A stretch of DNA of 64,000 bases from Undibacterium sp. (GTDB lineage: Bacteria > Pseudomonadota > Gammaproteobacteria > Burkholderiales > Burkholderiaceae_D). The notes below the pieces were generated by a model. That model was not told where the DNA came from and did no database searches. It saw only the letters and a list, made by a program, of their open reading frames with translations. Position 1 is the stretch's first letter. The number at the start of each line of letters is the position of its first letter. The stretch lies in assembly GCF_030651495.1 (NCBI RefSeq), contig NZ_JAUSFI010000110.1, positions 1-64,000 on the forward strand, read 5' to 3'. Positions 37,867 through 49,189 of the stretch are shown in pieces. The translations under genes were made by a program, and so were the position numbers.

Positions 37867-38277
37867 GAGTGTTGGAACACAGAAAAGTGCGGTGGAGTAA
37901 TGCCGTTTTTGTTTAACTGGTTTCAATCTGGCAAATCTAAAAGTAAGCGGGCCCACCGCGCCCGTGCGCCTTTTTCGGGGATGTCCTCTGAACCTGTTGA
38001 ATATTGCATATTGAGCCCGTAGTTAATTGATTTTGAAAATTTCAGGATAAAAATAATCAGTTGAATCAGTTGAATGAGGGGGGAGTCAGAAACGCCCGTC
38101 GACGGATGCGTACTTTTAGTTGCTCGAATAGACGCACTGGTTTAATTTGAAGTTAATTTATTTTAGTCATAGTGATTCTTGACAAAACCCTTGTAAAGAG
38201 GGTTTCATGATAAAATCTAAGGTTAGATGAATTATTGAATTTTTATCTTAACCCTTTCATTTTATTGGAGTTTTTAG
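37867..38277. other. Intergenic region upstream of ndk
   Basis: About 410 bp. It contains the candidate small ORF, a tandem 9-bp repeat (ATCAGTTGA twice, about 38055-38072), a G6 tract near 38077 and, towards ndk, a TTGACA box at 38179-38184 that could be a -35 element. A perfect 7-bp hairpin, AAACCCT (38185-38191) and AGGGTTT (38199-38205), starts just after that box. Confidence 0.5.
37900..38022 (+). CDS. Candidate small ORF, 40 residues
   Basis: An ATG at 37900 preceded by GGTGGAG opens a 40-codon frame, MPFLFNWFQSGKSKSKRAHR then ARAPFSGM..., with a basic middle. The spacing between the Shine-Dalgarno core and the ATG is only 2 bp, and I know no family for it. It may be no more than a chance frame downstream of rlmD. 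Confidence 0.25.
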   Translation: MPFLFNWFQSGKSKSKRAHRARAPFSGMSSEPVEYCILSP

Positions 38278-38703
38278 ATGGCTATCGAACGCACATTGTC
38301 TATTATTAAGCCAGATGCAGTTGCAAAAAACGTTATCGGTCAAATTTACAGTCGTTTTGAAGGTGCTGGCCTGAAAATCATTGCTGCTCGCATGATTCAC
38401 TTATCTCGCGCTGAAGCGGAAGGCTTTTACGCTGTTCACGCGGCTCGGCCTTTCTTTAAAGATTTGGTTGACTTCATGATTTCAGGTCCTGTTATGGTTC
38501 AGGCTCTTGAAGGTGAAAATGCCATTTTGACACATCGTGATCTGATGGGTGCTACTGATCCAAAGAAAGCAGAAAAAGGTACGATACGTGCGGATTTCGC
38601 TGATTCTATTGATGCAAATGCAGTTCATGGTTCGGATGCAGCAGAAACAGCGGCGGTTGAAATCGCTTATTATTTTCCAGCTTTGAACGTGTATTCACGT
38701 TAA
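38278..38703 (+). CDS. ndk: Nucleoside diphosphate kinase
   Basis: A 141-residue enzyme that balances nucleoside triphosphate pools by phosphate transfer through an active-site His. It opens [20 protein letters not shown], and the active-site region reads [20 protein letters not shown]. Length and sequence match bacterial Ndk closely. A GGAG ribosome-binding site is 9 bp before the ATG. Its place before rlmN is conserved in many beta- and gammaproteobacteria. Confidence 0.98.
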   Translation: MAIERTLSIIKPDAVAKNVIGQIYSRFEGAGLKIIAARMIHLSRAEAEGFYAVHAARPFFKDLVDFMISGPVMVQALEGENAILTHRDLMGATDPKKAEKGTIRADFADSIDANAVHGSDAAETAAVEIAYYFPALNVYSR

Positions 38704-38777
38704 TTTTTTATTGCTATTGATGAATGATGCTCTGATTCCTGATGTTTAGTGGGCTTGGAGCGTGAAAGATTAAGCAC

Positions 38778-39935
38778 ATGACGGTTCTCACCAATTTGTT
38801 GGATCTGGATCCTGCGCAACTGATCGCTTATTGCGGTGAGTTGGGTGAGAAACCGTTTCGCGCAAAGCAATTGCAACGCTGGATACATCAATTCGGGGCG
38901 AGCAATTTTGAAGAAATGACGGATCTCGCAAAATCCTTGCGGGAAAAACTATCCGGGCGTGCTTATATCGCGGCACCTGCCGTTGTTAGTGATCACACTT
39001 CCTTAGATGGAACGCGCAAATGGTTGCTGGATGTCGGACAGGGTAATGCAATAGAAACCGTTTTTATCCCTGAGGAAAATCGCGGAACCTTATGTATATC
39101 TACGCAAGCTGGTTGTGCTGTTAATTGTCGTTTTTGCTCAACTGGAAAACAGGGTTTTAATCGCAATTTGAGTGTGGGGGAAATTATTGGCCAGTTGTGG
39201 ATGGCAGAATTTGAACTGCGAAAAAGTAAGGGTATTGAGCCTGGTCATAAAGGTGAACGTCAAATCACGAATGTCGTGATGATGGGCATGGGTGAGCCTT
39301 TATTGAATTTTGAGCCTACCGTTACTGCATTACGGTTAATGTTGGATGACAATGCTTATGGCTTGTCGCGCCGCCGCGTGACTTTGTCCACAAGTGGCGT
39401 TGTGCCAATGATCGATAAGTTGTCCCAGGAGTGCCCGGTTGCATTGGCTGTATCGTTGCATGCATCGAATGATGCGTTGCGTGATAGTTTGATCCCGTTA
39501 AATAAGAAACATCCATTGCAAGAGTTGATGGCTGCTTGCAAGCGTTATCTTGATTATGCTCCCCGGGATTTCGTTACTTTTGAATATTGCATGCTTGATG
39601 GTGTTAATGATGGTGATCATCATGCAAAAGAATTAATACAGCTGGTAAAAAACGTACCGTGCAAATTTAATCTTATTCCATTCAACCCATTTCCTGAATC
39701 GGGTTTGAGGCGATCAGTCAATCCGAGAATTAAAGCTTTTGCCCAGGTGTTGATGGATGCTGGTATTGTAACAACGATTCGCAAGACGCGTGGTGATGAT
39801 ATCGATGCGGCTTGTGGGCAGCTCGCTGGCGAAGTGCAGGATAGGACGCGGGTCCAGGAACGTATGCAAAAGATGGATGAATATAAGAAAAAATTTGGTG
39901 AAAATTTTGGCAAAATTGTCGAGGTATCTAGTTGA
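38778..39935 (+). CDS. rlmN: Dual-specificity rRNA/tRNA methyltransferase RlmN
   Basis: A 385-residue radical-SAM enzyme that makes 2-methyladenosine at A2503 of 23S rRNA and A37 of some tRNAs. The Fe-S motif C-x3-C-x2-C is C113, C117, C120 (CAVNCRFC). The methyl-carrying Cys is in [12 protein letters not shown] near the C-terminus. [12 protein letters not shown] and [10 protein letters not shown] are also typical. The stop overlaps pilW by 4 bp. Confidence 0.97.
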   Translation: MTVLTNLLDLDPAQLIAYCGELGEKPFRAKQLQRWIHQFGASNFEEMTDLAKSLREKLSGRAYIAAPAVVSDHTSLDGTRKWLLDVGQGNAIETVFIPEENRGTLCISTQAGCAVNCRFCSTGKQGFNRNLSVGEIIGQLWMAEFELRKSKGIEPGHKGERQITNVVMMGMGEPLLNFEPTVTALRLMLDDNAYGLSRRRVTLSTSGVVPMIDKLSQECPVALAVSLHASNDALRDSLIPLNKKHPLQELMAACKRYLDYAPRDFVTFEYCMLDGVNDGDHHAKELIQLVKNVPCKFNLIPFNPFPESGLRRSVNPRIKAFAQVLMDAGIVTTIRKTRGDDIDAACGQLAGEVQDRTRVQERMQKMDEYKKKFGENFGKIVEVSS

Positions 39936-40732
39936 AAATTTTTCGATTGCACTACCCTATTTTGTTGGGTGCTTTATTTGCCCTGATTTTGTCAGCATGT
40001 GCAAACCGAAAACTCGAAGGGGGCCAGCCTGAAGTAAATTCCCGGACTGAAAACGTTGAATTGCAAAATCGTGCTGGGATACGCATGCAATTAGCATTGG
40101 GTTATTATCAGCAAGGCTTACATAAAGTTGCATTGGATGAAATAAAACATGCATTGTTAGCAACTCCTGATTTGGTTGATGCCTACAGTCTTCGTGCGTT
40201 GATTTTTATGGATACCGGGGAAATTCAACTTGCAGAGGATAATTTTTTGCATGCAATGAAGTTAGCTCCAAACAATTCTGATATTGCCAATAACTACGGA
40301 TGGTTTTTATGTCAGAACGGACGAGAAAAGCAGTCCATTCCTTATTTTGAAAAAGTAATTAAGGATTTAACTTATCCTACCCCAGCAAAAGTGCTCAACA
40401 ACGCAGGGGTGTGTAGTCTGAGATTAAAGGACGTTATCAATGCGGAACGTTATTTCATGTTGGGATTTCGTGAGCAGCCAGGAAATCCTTCAATTAATGT
40501 AAATATCGCAAAAATTCTCTTTGATCAAGGCGATTATGAGAAAGCAAAATTCTATATTGATCGCGTGATAAAAGCTGAAATTATGGCTGCAGATGTGTTG
40601 TGGCTGGCGATTAAGATTGAAAAAAAGCTGGACGATCAGGTGGCAGTTGCTTCTCTTGCTACGCAGTTGCGTCGACGTCATCCAAATTCGAAGGAATATA
40701 GCTTACTCCAACGGGGAGCCTTTAGTGAATGA
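39932..40732 (+). CDS. pilW: Type IV pilus biogenesis TPR lipoprotein PilW/PilF
   Basis: A 266-residue lipoprotein with lipobox ILSAC (Cys near residue 23) and about six tetratricopeptide repeats. [20 protein letters not shown] and [20 protein letters not shown] match PilF/PilW, the pilotin that places and multimerises the PilQ secretin. The gene starts within rlmN (TTG-type start in an overlapping frame) and overlaps rodZ. The rlmN-pilW-rodZ-ispG-hisS order is conserved in betaproteobacteria. Confidence 0.92.
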   Translation: MKIFRLHYPILLGALFALILSACANRKLEGGQPEVNSRTENVELQNRAGIRMQLALGYYQQGLHKVALDEIKHALLATPDLVDAYSLRALIFMDTGEIQLAEDNFLHAMKLAPNNSDIANNYGWFLCQNGREKQSIPYFEKVIKDLTYPTPAKVLNNAGVCSLRLKDVINAERYFMLGFREQPGNPSINVNIAKILFDQGDYEKAKFYIDRVIKAEIMAADVLWLAIKIEKKLDDQVAVASLATQLRRRHPNSKEYSLLQRGAFSE

Positions 40733-41747
40733 TGCGGGTATGAATCAGTCGTTAGATCCATTGAATACTTCGGGGTTGGATACTAGTACAAAACCTGTCC
40801 TGACGGTAGTGGAATCAGCAGGAAGTTTATTGTCTGCCGCAAGACAACAAAAAAATTGGTCCGTTCAGCAGGTGGCGGAACAATTGAAATTATCTACTAA
40901 GCAGGTAGTGGCGCTAGAAGCGAATGAATTCGATGCTTTGCCGCAAATGGTGATTGTTCGTGGTTTTATTCGCGCTTACGCTAAATTATTGAAAATCGAT
41001 GCCGATACAGTTGTTGCCTTTTTACCTAAAAATGTTAGTAAAGAACAACTGGAATCAGCATTAAAGCCTGGACTTTCCACTCCATTTCAAGAGTCACGTT
41101 TATCTTTGATGGGGCGGCAGGATAGTAATTCTAAATATATACTGGGTGCGGGTTTGCTCGCGGTACTTGCTGTAGGATTTTTTCTGTTGCAAAAATTTGA
41201 ACATGCAGATTTTGTTAAAAATTTACTTTCACCCGCGCCAGTGTTGAGTGAGTCGGTCCCTTTGGCTAGACCGGAAGGGCTGGATCATATAATCGCTCCT
41301 TCATTGCCGAACATTTCGAGCGGTGCGCCCATTCAAGTTAATCCTGCCGTAGGAGTCGCTTCCTCTGTTGATCTAGAAATGCTGGGCGGTCAGAAAGCGG
41401 TCGGGCAGGGTGTCTCGAATCTTAGCAATAAGCCGCTTACTGAAAATTCAACTGGAATTTCAGTAAAAATAAATGATTTTGGTGTCATCTTACCAACGAA
41501 TGCCAGTAATAATGATGTCATGAAGCTTAAATTTCGCCAGGACACTTGGATACAGATTAAAAAAGTAAATGGTAATATTGTGACCTCTCATCTCGCTAAG
41601 GCTGGTACCGAAGAGATTTTTAATGTTAAGGAATCATTGCAGGTCAAAATTGGCAATGCTGCCGGGGTTGAGGGCGTATTGCGGGGTGCTCCATTAGAGA
41701 TTTTGGCTGGCAAGGATAGTAATGTTGTTAATTTGAATGTGAAGTAA
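40725..41747 (+). CDS. rodZ: Cytoskeletal membrane protein RodZ
   Basis: A 340-residue protein: an N-terminal helix-turn-helix ([20 protein letters not shown] through [10 protein letters not shown]), one transmembrane helix near residues 140-160 ([18 protein letters not shown]), a linker, and a C-terminal DUF4115 beta domain ([12 protein letters not shown]). RodZ anchors MreB and keeps rod shape. The GTG at 40725 is chosen because GGGGAG lies 7 bp upstream and the codon overlaps the pilW stop. An in-frame ATG is at 40740. Confidence 0.92.
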   Translation: MNDAGMNQSLDPLNTSGLDTSTKPVLTVVESAGSLLSAARQQKNWSVQQVAEQLKLSTKQVVALEANEFDALPQMVIVRGFIRAYAKLLKIDADTVVAFLPKNVSKEQLESALKPGLSTPFQESRLSLMGRQDSNSKYILGAGLLAVLAVGFFLLQKFEHADFVKNLLSPAPVLSESVPLARPEGLDHIIAPSLPNISSGAPIQVNPAVGVASSVDLEMLGGQKAVGQGVSNLSNKPLTENSTGISVKINDFGVILPTNASNNDVMKLKFRQDTWIQIKKVNGNIVTSHLAKAGTEEIFNVKESLQVKIGNAAGVEGVLRGAPLEILAGKDSNVVNLNVK

Positions 41748-41749
41748 GT

Positions 41750-43030
41750 ATGACATCTTCTTTATTTGCAGTAAGTTCTGGTTCCCTGGCGCGACGCATT
41801 AGTCGTAATGTGAAAATTGTTTATGGACAACGTGAAATTATAATTGGTAGTTGCGCCCCAGTTGTTATTCAGTCAATGACAAATACAGATACTGCTGATG
41901 TAATTGGAACAGCTATTCAGATTAAAGAATTGGCGCGTGCCGGATCAGAGTTGGTCAGAATTACCGTTAATAATGCCGAAGCAGCAGCAGCAGTGCCTGC
42001 TATACGGGAGCAGCTTGATAAAATGGAAATCGATGTACCGCTTGTCGGTGATTTTCATTACAACGGGCATACCTTACTTAAAGAATATCCGAATTGTGCC
42101 AGAGCCTTGTCCAAGTATCGTATTAATCCAGGGAATGTTGGGCAAGGTGCCAAGCGCGACACTCAATTTGCGCAGATGATAGAAATGGCGTGTCGATATG
42201 ATAAGCCAGTTCGTATCGGAGTTAATTGGGGGAGTCTGGATCAAGCGTTGTTAGCGCGGATCATGGATGAAAATGCCCAGCGTACCAATCCTTGGAGTGT
42301 TCAATCTGTAATGTATGAGGCACTGATTACTTCCGCAATAGAAAATGCTCAGCGTGCTGAAGAATTAGGACTTGCCGGGGATAAAATAATTTTGTCTTGC
42401 AAGGTTTCTGGTGTGCAGGATTTGATTGCTGTTTATCGAGAACTTGCTAAGCGTTGTGATTATCCATTACATTTGGGGTTGACTGAGGCAGGCATGGGAA
42501 GCAAGGGGATTGTAGCCTCTACTGCTGCATTGTCGGTGTTGTTGCAGGAGGGGATTGGCGATACTATCCGAATTTCTTTGACGCCGGAACCTGGTGGAGA
42601 TCGCTGCAAAGAAGTTGTAGTTGGACAGGAAATTTTACAGACAATGGGCTTACGCAAATTCACTCCCATGGTTATCGCATGCCCCGGCTGTGGGCGTACT
42701 ACTTCAACTGTCTTCCAGGAGTTGGCAGATAATATACAGACGTTTTTACGTGATCAAATGCCGGTTTGGAAAAAACAATATCCAGGTGTCGAAGGTATGA
42801 ATGTTGCTGTGATGGGGTGTATCGTAAATGGCCCAGGCGAATCCAAGCACGCTAACATTGGAATTAGTTTGCCAGGTAATGGCGAGTCCCCAGCGGCACC
42901 CGTTTTTATTGATGGGCTCAAGGCAATGACTTTGCGTGGTGAATCTATTGCAGAAGAGTTTCAGTCTATTGTTTTGGAGTATGTCAGGAGTCATTACACG
43001 CCATTGACGCCGGTACACGTAGAAAATTAA
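41750..43030 (+). CDS. ispG: 4-hydroxy-3-methylbut-2-enyl diphosphate synthase
   Basis: A 426-residue [4Fe-4S] enzyme of the MEP isoprenoid pathway that converts MEcPP to HMBPP. It has [19 protein letters not shown] at the N-terminus, and cluster-binding cysteines in [10 protein letters not shown] and [11 protein letters not shown]. Length fits the proteobacterial form that carries the small insert. It begins 2 bp after rodZ. Confidence 0.98.
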   Translation: MTSSLFAVSSGSLARRISRNVKIVYGQREIIIGSCAPVVIQSMTNTDTADVIGTAIQIKELARAGSELVRITVNNAEAAAAVPAIREQLDKMEIDVPLVGDFHYNGHTLLKEYPNCARALSKYRINPGNVGQGAKRDTQFAQMIEMACRYDKPVRIGVNWGSLDQALLARIMDENAQRTNPWSVQSVMYEALITSAIENAQRAEELGLAGDKIILSCKVSGVQDLIAVYRELAKRCDYPLHLGLTEAGMGSKGIVASTAALSVLLQEGIGDTIRISLTPEPGGDRCKEVVVGQEILQTMGLRKFTPMVIACPGCGRTTSTVFQELADNIQTFLRDQMPVWKKQYPGVEGMNVAVMGCIVNGPGESKHANIGISLPGNGESPAAPVFIDGLKAMTLRGESIAEEFQSIVLEYVRSHYTPLTPVHVEN

Positions 43031-43045
43031 ATCAGGTAATCAGGT

Positions 43046-44407
43046 ATGTCAGAAAATAAAAAAATAGAAAAAATAAATGGCGTAAAGGGAATGAACGATG
43101 TGCTTCCCGCTGACGCAGCATTATGGGAGTTGTTTGAGAATACGGTGCAGTCCGTACTTAAGAGTTATGGCTTTCAGCAAATTCGGACGCCAATCGTAGA
43201 ATCTACCCATTTGTTTGCTAGAGGTTTAGGTGAGGTTACTGATATTGTTGAAAAGGAAATGTATTCTTTTGACGATGCTCTCAATGGTGATAAACTTACC
43301 TTGCGGCCTGAAAATACTGCCGGCATAGTGCGTGCGGCACTGGAGCATAACCTTACTTACGATGGACCTAAACGTCTTTGGTATAACGGCCCTATGTTCC
43401 GGCACGAAAAACCTCAACGTGGTCGTTATCGTCAATTTCATCAGGTCGGTGCGGAGGCTTTGGGATTTAGTGGGCCCGACATCGATGCCGAATTGATTGC
43501 GATGTGCCAGCGACTCTGGGATGATCTGGGGTTGCAAAACATACGCTTGGAATTAAATTCTATTGGCGATGCCGAAGAACGTCAACAGCATCGTGTGGAT
43601 TTGATTGCGTATTTTGAGCAGCATATAGATCTATTGGATGCCGAAGCACAGCGCCGTCTTTATAGTAATCCTTTGCGTATTTTGGATACAAAAAATCCAA
43701 GCATGCAAACTATGGTCAATAACGCACCGAAATTATTTGATTACCTTGGCGATGAGTCAAAGTCGCATTTTGAGGGCGTACAAAAAATCCTTCGCCATAA
43801 CTGTATTCCGTTTACGATTAACACGCGGTTAGTGCGTGGAATGGATTATTACAACCGCACTGTATTTGAATGGGTGACAGACGAACTAGGTTCCCAAGGG
43901 ACGGTTTGTGGCGGTGGCCGTTATGATTCATTGTTTAGTATTTTCGGTGGCAAGCCAACACCCGCATGTGGTTTTGCTATGGGTATAGAGCGCTTGCTGG
44001 AGTTGATGAAAGCTTCAGGTGAAGCGCACAATTCTAGCCATTGCGATGTATATTTGGCACATCAGGGCGATGAAGCTCAAATGCAATCTTTTGTCTTGGG
44101 AGAGCGTTTGCGCGATGCTGGACTCGATGTTGTGTTACATTGCGCATCGGCATCAGGTGCCGGTAGCTTTAAGTCTCAAATGAAAAAGGCGGATGCTAGT
44201 GGTGCAGCCTATGCCGTCATCATAGGTGAGGATGAGGCTGCAGTAAATACGGTCACGATCAAAGCGATGCGTGCGGAAGATATGGATAATAATCAAATTA
44301 GCGTTCCATTTGAAGCTGCTGTTGACCATATAGTAAACCAAATGACTGGCACGACCGACGCAATCGATTGTTGCGACGACCCTAGTCACATTCATATTCA
44401 TCATTAA
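43046..44407 (+). CDS. hisS: Histidyl-tRNA synthetase with a Cys/His-rich C-terminal tail
   Basis: A 453-residue class-II synthetase. Motif 1 region is GMNDVLPAD. Motif 2 is [17 protein letters not shown]. Histidine-specific motifs are [15 protein letters not shown] and the GGGRYD block, and the anticodon-binding domain is C-terminal. The normal protein ends around DHIVNQM. Here it runs on with a tail ending [13 protein letters not shown], which looks like a metal-binding appendage. Functional core residues are intact, so charging of tRNA-His is expected. Confidence 0.97.
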   Translation: MSENKKIEKINGVKGMNDVLPADAALWELFENTVQSVLKSYGFQQIRTPIVESTHLFARGLGEVTDIVEKEMYSFDDALNGDKLTLRPENTAGIVRAALEHNLTYDGPKRLWYNGPMFRHEKPQRGRYRQFHQVGAEALGFSGPDIDAELIAMCQRLWDDLGLQNIRLELNSIGDAEERQQHRVDLIAYFEQHIDLLDAEAQRRLYSNPLRILDTKNPSMQTMVNNAPKLFDYLGDESKSHFEGVQKILRHNCIPFTINTRLVRGMDYYNRTVFEWVTDELGSQGTVCGGGRYDSLFSIFGGKPTPACGFAMGIERLLELMKASGEAHNSSHCDVYLAHQGDEAQMQSFVLGERLRDAGLDVVLHCASASGAGSFKSQMKKADASGAAYAVIIGEDEAAVNTVTIKAMRAEDMDNNQISVPFEAAVDHIVNQMTGTTDAIDCCDDPSHIHIHH

Positions 44408-44418
44408 ACGAAAAAAAT

Positions 44419-45087
44419 ATGGCATACGATCTAGAAGAGCAAGAGCAGTTAGATACGCTAAAAGCTTGGTGGAAACAATACGGTAATCTGGTTACTTGGC
44501 TATTGGTGATTGCCTTGTCTGTCTATGCTGGGTGGACGGGTTGGAATACTTATCAGCGCAATCAGTCGACGCAAGCCTCTCAGCTTTATGACGAGCTGCA
44601 AAAATCAATACTAGCAAAAGACAATCTTAAGGTGCAGCGTGCGGCTACTGATTTGGTCGAAAAATTTGCGCGTACTTCATATGCGCCAATGGCAGTTTTG
44701 TTGGCAGCAAAAAGTGCATTTGATACCAATGATTTGAAAATGGCTAAGACTCAATTGCACTGGGTTATCGATCATAGTAATGTTGAGGAATACAAAGTTT
44801 TGGCTAAGGTTCGTTTGGCAGGGATTGCTCTCGATGAAAAAGCTTACGATGAAGGTTTGTCTCTGCTGTCTGGTGATTTTTCTTCCGAATTTTTAGGCAG
44901 TATTGCCGATAGGAAGGGGGATATTTATTTTGCCCAGAATAAGATTGCCGAGGCACGTTCTGCCTATCAACTTGCTTTGGATAAAATGAGTGTTAAAAAT
45001 CCAGCCCGTCAACTGATACAAATAAAACTCGATGCTATTGGCGGTGTTTTGGATAATAAGCTTACAAGCTCAATCGCTACGAAATAG
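44419..45087 (+). CDS. yfgM: YfgM-like ancillary SecYEG translocon protein
   Basis: A 222-residue bitopic membrane protein starting MAYDLEEQEQLDTLKAWWKQ, one transmembrane helix at about 25-42, and a periplasmic TPR-like domain. This matches YfgM/TPR_21, which associates with SecYEG and PpiD and helps hand over periplasmic substrates. The position between hisS and bamB is the conserved one. Confidence 0.92.
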   Translation: MAYDLEEQEQLDTLKAWWKQYGNLVTWLLVIALSVYAGWTGWNTYQRNQSTQASQLYDELQKSILAKDNLKVQRAATDLVEKFARTSYAPMAVLLAAKSAFDTNDLKMAKTQLHWVIDHSNVEEYKVLAKVRLAGIALDEKAYDEGLSLLSGDFSSEFLGSIADRKGDIYFAQNKIAEARSAYQLALDKMSVKNPARQLIQIKLDAIGGVLDNKLTSSIATK

Positions 45088-45100
45088 ATAGGAATTATTT

Positions 45101-46255
45101 ATGCAATTTTCTACCAAATTGGTGGCGGCCGCGATATTGCTTATATTGACAGGATGCACTTCTTTATCATCGATTAATCCATTCTCAAAATCAGAGACAA
45201 AAAATGCGCCCGCCGTGTTGGAGGACTTTAAGCCTGATATGGCGGTAAAGTCAGTTTGGACTTCTTCGGTTGGAGCAAGTGGGCCTTATCTATTTTCTCC
45301 AATTCAGGTCGGCTCGGATATTTATGCGGCTGCTGCGGATGGAACTATTGTAAGATTAAATTCTAATACTGGACATGCATTATGGCGAATTAATGCAGGG
45401 ATCTCATTGACTGCAGGTGTGGGCGCTAATTCAACCACGATAGCAGTCGCTGGTCAAAAAGGGGTTTTGCTAGCTTTTGATTTGAATGGAAAGTTACGTT
45501 GGAAAATTCAAGCATCCAGTGAAATATTGACAGCTCCCGTTATTGGACAGGGCTTGGTCATTGTTCGGAGCATAGACAATCGGGTTGCCGCATATGATGT
45601 CGAATCGGGTGTGCGTAAATGGGCTGTAAATCGTCCGTTACCATCGTTAACGCTTCGTACTGTTGCTGGTGTTGTGTTGACAGATCAATTGGCAATTGTT
45701 GCTTTGCCCGGCGGGAAATTGATTGCTTTGTCTTTAAATAATGGTGGCTTAAAATGGGAGGCCTCGGCCGCAGATCCCAAAGGTGCGACTGAACTGGAGC
45801 GTATTGCTGATGTCTCTGGTACTCCAGCGGTTATCGGTCAGGTGGTTTGCACGGCGGCCTACCAAGGACGGGTTAGTTGTTTTGACTTGGCATCGGGTGC
45901 TGTGCGTTGGTCTAAAAACTTGTCCAGTGAAGTTGGCGTCAGTGTAGATGAACGGTTTGTTTTTGCTGTAGACAATGCCGGTGCGATTTCTGCTTATTCT
46001 CGCGTTGCCGGATCCAGTGTGTGGCGCAATGATAAACTTGCTTATCGTCGTCTATCCGCCCCTACATCTTTCGGTCGTGCAGTCGCCGTAGGCGATGCGT
46101 TCGGCTATCTCCATTTTCTATCAAGAGAAGATGGCTCTTTCATTGGTAGAGTAAGCACCGATGGTAGTCAAATTCTTGCCGCTCCAATTGTGGCAGATTC
46201 AAATTTGATCGTACAAACTAAATCAGGGACAGTGGTTGCTTTTGCGACCGAGTAA
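45101..46255 (+). CDS. bamB: Outer-membrane protein assembly factor BamB
   Basis: A 384-residue lipoprotein with lipobox ILTGC (Cys near residue 19) and an eight-bladed PQQ-type propeller; blades are visible as repeated G-x-x-x-W units such as [16 protein letters not shown] and GAVRWSKN. BamB docks on BamA and helps insertion of beta-barrel proteins. Upstream yfgM and downstream der are the expected partners. Confidence 0.96.
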   Translation: MQFSTKLVAAAILLILTGCTSLSSINPFSKSETKNAPAVLEDFKPDMAVKSVWTSSVGASGPYLFSPIQVGSDIYAAAADGTIVRLNSNTGHALWRINAGISLTAGVGANSTTIAVAGQKGVLLAFDLNGKLRWKIQASSEILTAPVIGQGLVIVRSIDNRVAAYDVESGVRKWAVNRPLPSLTLRTVAGVVLTDQLAIVALPGGKLIALSLNNGGLKWEASAADPKGATELERIADVSGTPAVIGQVVCTAAYQGRVSCFDLASGAVRWSKNLSSEVGVSVDERFVFAVDNAGAISAYSRVAGSSVWRNDKLAYRRLSAPTSFGRAVAVGDAFGYLHFLSREDGSFIGRVSTDGSQILAAPIVADSNLIVQTKSGTVVAFATE

Positions 46256-46260
46256 TACAA

Positions 46261-47604
46261 ATGAAGCCGGTAATTGCACTTATAGGCCGACCAAATGTCG
46301 GCAAATCCACGCTGTTTAATCGGCTAACTCGTTCTCGCGATGCATTGGTTGCGGACCTACCTGGTTTAACTAGGGATAGGCACTATGGTGAGGGGCGTAT
46401 TGGTGATCGTCCTTTCTTGGTTATTGACACTGGAGGGTTTGAGCCGGTAGCTAAAGAAGGCATCATGCACGAAATGGCTAAACAAACCAAACAGGCAGTC
46501 GCTGAAGCTGATGTGGTAATTTTCTTGGTCGATGGACGCCAAGGTTTAACCCCGCACGACAAAACTATTACTGATTTTTTGCGAAAATCTGGTCGCTCAG
46601 TGATGTTGGTTGTGAATAAAGCCGAAGGTATGAGGTATACCTCTGTAACCGCTGATTTTTACGAGCTTGGTTTAGGTGATCCTTATGTGATTTCATCTGC
46701 TCATGGCGATGGTGTTGTTGATCTTGTTGAGGAATCGTTGAATATCGCTTTTGCGCAACGGCCACCAGAGGTGGAAGAACCGATTGATACTGTTCGAGGT
46801 ATTAAAATTGCTATTGTTGGGCGTCCTAATGTAGGTAAATCGACTTTGGTGAATACTCTTCTGGGTGAAGAGAGAGTAATCGCATTTGACATGCCAGGGA
46901 CAACTAGGGATTCGATCGAAATTCCATTCGAGCGTGATGGTAAGCATTACACATTGATTGATACTGCTGGTATTCGTCGTCGTGGTAAAGTATTTGAGGC
47001 AATCGAAAAATTTTCTGTCGTTAAAACTTTGCAATCTGTATCTGAGGCCAATGTTGTTTTACTTTTATTAGATGCGCAGCAAGATATTTCTGAGCAAGAT
47101 GCACATATTGCAGGTTTTATTCTTGAGTCTGGACGTGCTTTGGTTGTCGGCGTGAATAAATGGGATGGTTTGCAGAGTGAACGACGCGATGAGATTAAGG
47201 TGGATATTGAACGTAAATTAAATTTTTTAACATTTGCTAAATTTCACTTTGTGTCCGCCTTGAAATCGTCTGGTATTGATCCAATGATGAAGTCCATTGA
47301 TGCTGCATACGCCGCGGCGATGGCAAATCTTTCTACACCAAAATTGACCCGAGCGTTGATTGAGGCAGTAGAGCATCAACAACCAAAACGCAAAGGTTCA
47401 ATTCGTCCAAAAATGCGTTATGCTCATCAAGGCGGACAAAATCCACCGATTATTGTCATCCATGGAAATGCATTGGATTCTATTGGGGATGTCTATAAAC
47501 GTTATTTAGAAAAGCATTTTCGTGAGACTTTTTCATTGACTGGCACGCCTTTGCGTATAGAGATGCGATCAGGAAAAAATCCGTTTGCAAAAGCGGAGAA
47601 GTAG
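46261..47604 (+). CDS. der: Ribosome-biogenesis GTPase Der (EngA)
   Basis: A 447-residue protein with two tandem GTPase domains, each with its own P-loop GRPNVGKST (near residues 8 and 184), DTGGF and DTAGIR switch motifs and NKAE/NKWD specificity motifs, followed by a KH-like domain. Der is essential for 50S subunit maturation. It begins 5 bp after bamB. Confidence 0.98.
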   Translation: MKPVIALIGRPNVGKSTLFNRLTRSRDALVADLPGLTRDRHYGEGRIGDRPFLVIDTGGFEPVAKEGIMHEMAKQTKQAVAEADVVIFLVDGRQGLTPHDKTITDFLRKSGRSVMLVVNKAEGMRYTSVTADFYELGLGDPYVISSAHGDGVVDLVEESLNIAFAQRPPEVEEPIDTVRGIKIAIVGRPNVGKSTLVNTLLGEERVIAFDMPGTTRDSIEIPFERDGKHYTLIDTAGIRRRGKVFEAIEKFSVVKTLQSVSEANVVLLLLDAQQDISEQDAHIAGFILESGRALVVGVNKWDGLQSERRDEIKVDIERKLNFLTFAKFHFVSALKSSGIDPMMKSIDAAYAAAMANLSTPKLTRALIEAVEHQQPKRKGSIRPKMRYAHQGGQNPPIIVIHGNALDSIGDVYKRYLEKHFRETFSLTGTPLRIEMRSGKNPFAKAEK

Positions 47605-47746
47605 TTATCAAAAGGAAATCATTTCTTAATGAAATAGGCAGTAAATTAAAAAAATAAATTTAGTTATATCGTAGTTGTCTTTCTGGATACTTGAGTTTTT
47701 TTAATGTATCCCCATTTGATAACTACAACAACACTATGGAGCTGTT

Positions 47747-47983
47747 ATGAGTAATAAAGGGCAACTGTTACAAGACCCGTTCTTGAATGCGCTACGCAAG
47801 GAGCATATTCCTGTATCCATTTATTTGGTAAATGGAATTAAATTGCAAGGGCACATTGAATCCTTTGATCAATATGTCGTTTTGCTGCGCAATACTGTTA
47901 CCCAGATGGTTTATAAACACGCCATTTCTACTGTTGTTCCTGCCCGTGCTGTGAACATCAATAATGAGTCGGAAACAGAGTAA
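47747..47983 (+). CDS. hfq: RNA chaperone Hfq
   Basis: A 78-residue Sm-like protein. The Sm1 motif ([20 protein letters not shown]) and Sm2 motif (VYKHAIST) are intact, and [20 protein letters not shown] is the usual opening. Hexamers pair small RNAs with mRNAs. The 142-bp gap after der, with AT-rich DNA, probably carries its own promoter. A GGAGCTGTT ribosome-binding site precedes the ATG. Confidence 0.98.
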   Translation: MSNKGQLLQDPFLNALRKEHIPVSIYLVNGIKLQGHIESFDQYVVLLRNTVTQMVYKHAISTVVPARAVNINNESETE

Positions 47984-48021
47984 TTTTTTGATTGTATATC
48001 TTTGAAACCAAATTTTCTTAC

Positions 48022-49146
48022 ATGCGCGCCGTTTTAGTAGGTGTAGACTTCGGTAAAGAAGATTTTACCGCTAGTTTAGAAGAACTTCTCTTGCTCTCAC
48101 GGTCTGCGGGTGCGGATCCAATTTCAATAATTACTTGCAAACGCTCTAATCCTGATGCAGCACTTTTTGTTGGCTCGGGTAAATCAGATGAAATAGCCCA
48201 TGCTGTAGCTGATAATCAGTTAAATATTGCCATATTCAATCATGTGCTATCACCAGCTCAGCAACGAAATCTTGAGCGTCACCTCAAAATTCGAGTTATT
48301 GATAGAACAAGTCTGATTCTCGATATTTTTGCTCAACGCGCCCATAGTCACGAGGGAAAAGTTCAAGTTGAATTGGCTCAATTGCAGCATTTATCAACTC
48401 GGTTGATCCGTGGATGGACTCATTTAGAGCGGCAAAAAGGAGGAATCGGTTTGCGCGGACCTGGTGAGACTCAGCTGGAAACTGATCGTCGGCTGTTAGG
48501 TGATCGTGTAAAAATGCTTAAAGCTAAGATGGAAAAACTGCATAAGCAAAGAGAAACTCAGCGTCGCTCGCGTGGTAGAGGAAATGCCTTTTCGGTATCA
48601 TTGGTGGGTTATACCAATGCGGGAAAATCGACCTTATTTAATGCGTTGACCAAGGCCGGAGCCTATGCTGCCGATCAATTGTTTGCGACTTTGGATACGA
48701 CTTCACGACGTTTATATTTGGGTGACGCAGGTAGTGTGGTGATTTCCGATACCGTGGGATTTATACGTGAATTGCCACCTCAGTTGGTGGCAGCATTTCG
48801 TGCCACTTTAGAGGAAACTATTCATGCCGATTTATTAATCCATGTTGTCGATGCAAGTAGTCCGGTTCGTCTGGATCAAATACAGCAAGTCAATCAGGTG
48901 TTAAAAGAAATTGGGGCAGATCATATTCCTCAGTTGTTAGTGTGGAATAAGATTGATCTTGCGTCCTTGGAGCCGAGTTTGGAGATGGGAGAGTATGATA
49001 AAATTCATCGAATTTTTTTGAGTGCCCACTCTGGTGCTGGGATGGATTTGTTACGACATGCGATTGCTCAGCATGCAAACCTTGAAGCAGCCAAGCGTAA
49101 TAATGATCATCAATCAGTTGAACTGAATGATGCTCGTTTTAATTAA
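48022..49146 (+). CDS. hflX: GTPase HflX
   Basis: A 374-residue ribosome-associated GTPase with an N-terminal HflX domain (FVGSGKSDEIAHA, QVELAQLQHLSTRLIRGW), a Gly-rich GIGLRGPGETQLETDRR loop and a G domain with GYTNAGKSTLFNAL and DTVGFIRELPPQL. HflX splits stalled or hibernating 70S ribosomes after stress. The ATG at 48022 gives the usual MRAVLVGVDFG start. A TTG at 47992 would add ten residues. Confidence 0.96.
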   Translation: MRAVLVGVDFGKEDFTASLEELLLLSRSAGADPISIITCKRSNPDAALFVGSGKSDEIAHAVADNQLNIAIFNHVLSPAQQRNLERHLKIRVIDRTSLILDIFAQRAHSHEGKVQVELAQLQHLSTRLIRGWTHLERQKGGIGLRGPGETQLETDRRLLGDRVKMLKAKMEKLHKQRETQRRSRGRGNAFSVSLVGYTNAGKSTLFNALTKAGAYAADQLFATLDTTSRRLYLGDAGSVVISDTVGFIRELPPQLVAAFRATLEETIHADLLIHVVDASSPVRLDQIQQVNQVLKEIGADHIPQLLVWNKIDLASLEPSLEMGEYDKIHRIFLSAHSGAGMDLLRHAIAQHANLEAAKRNNDHQSVELNDARFN

Positions 49147-49189
49147 ACTTATTTGTAGCCCAACCCACCATTAATTGGATAGCGACAGA

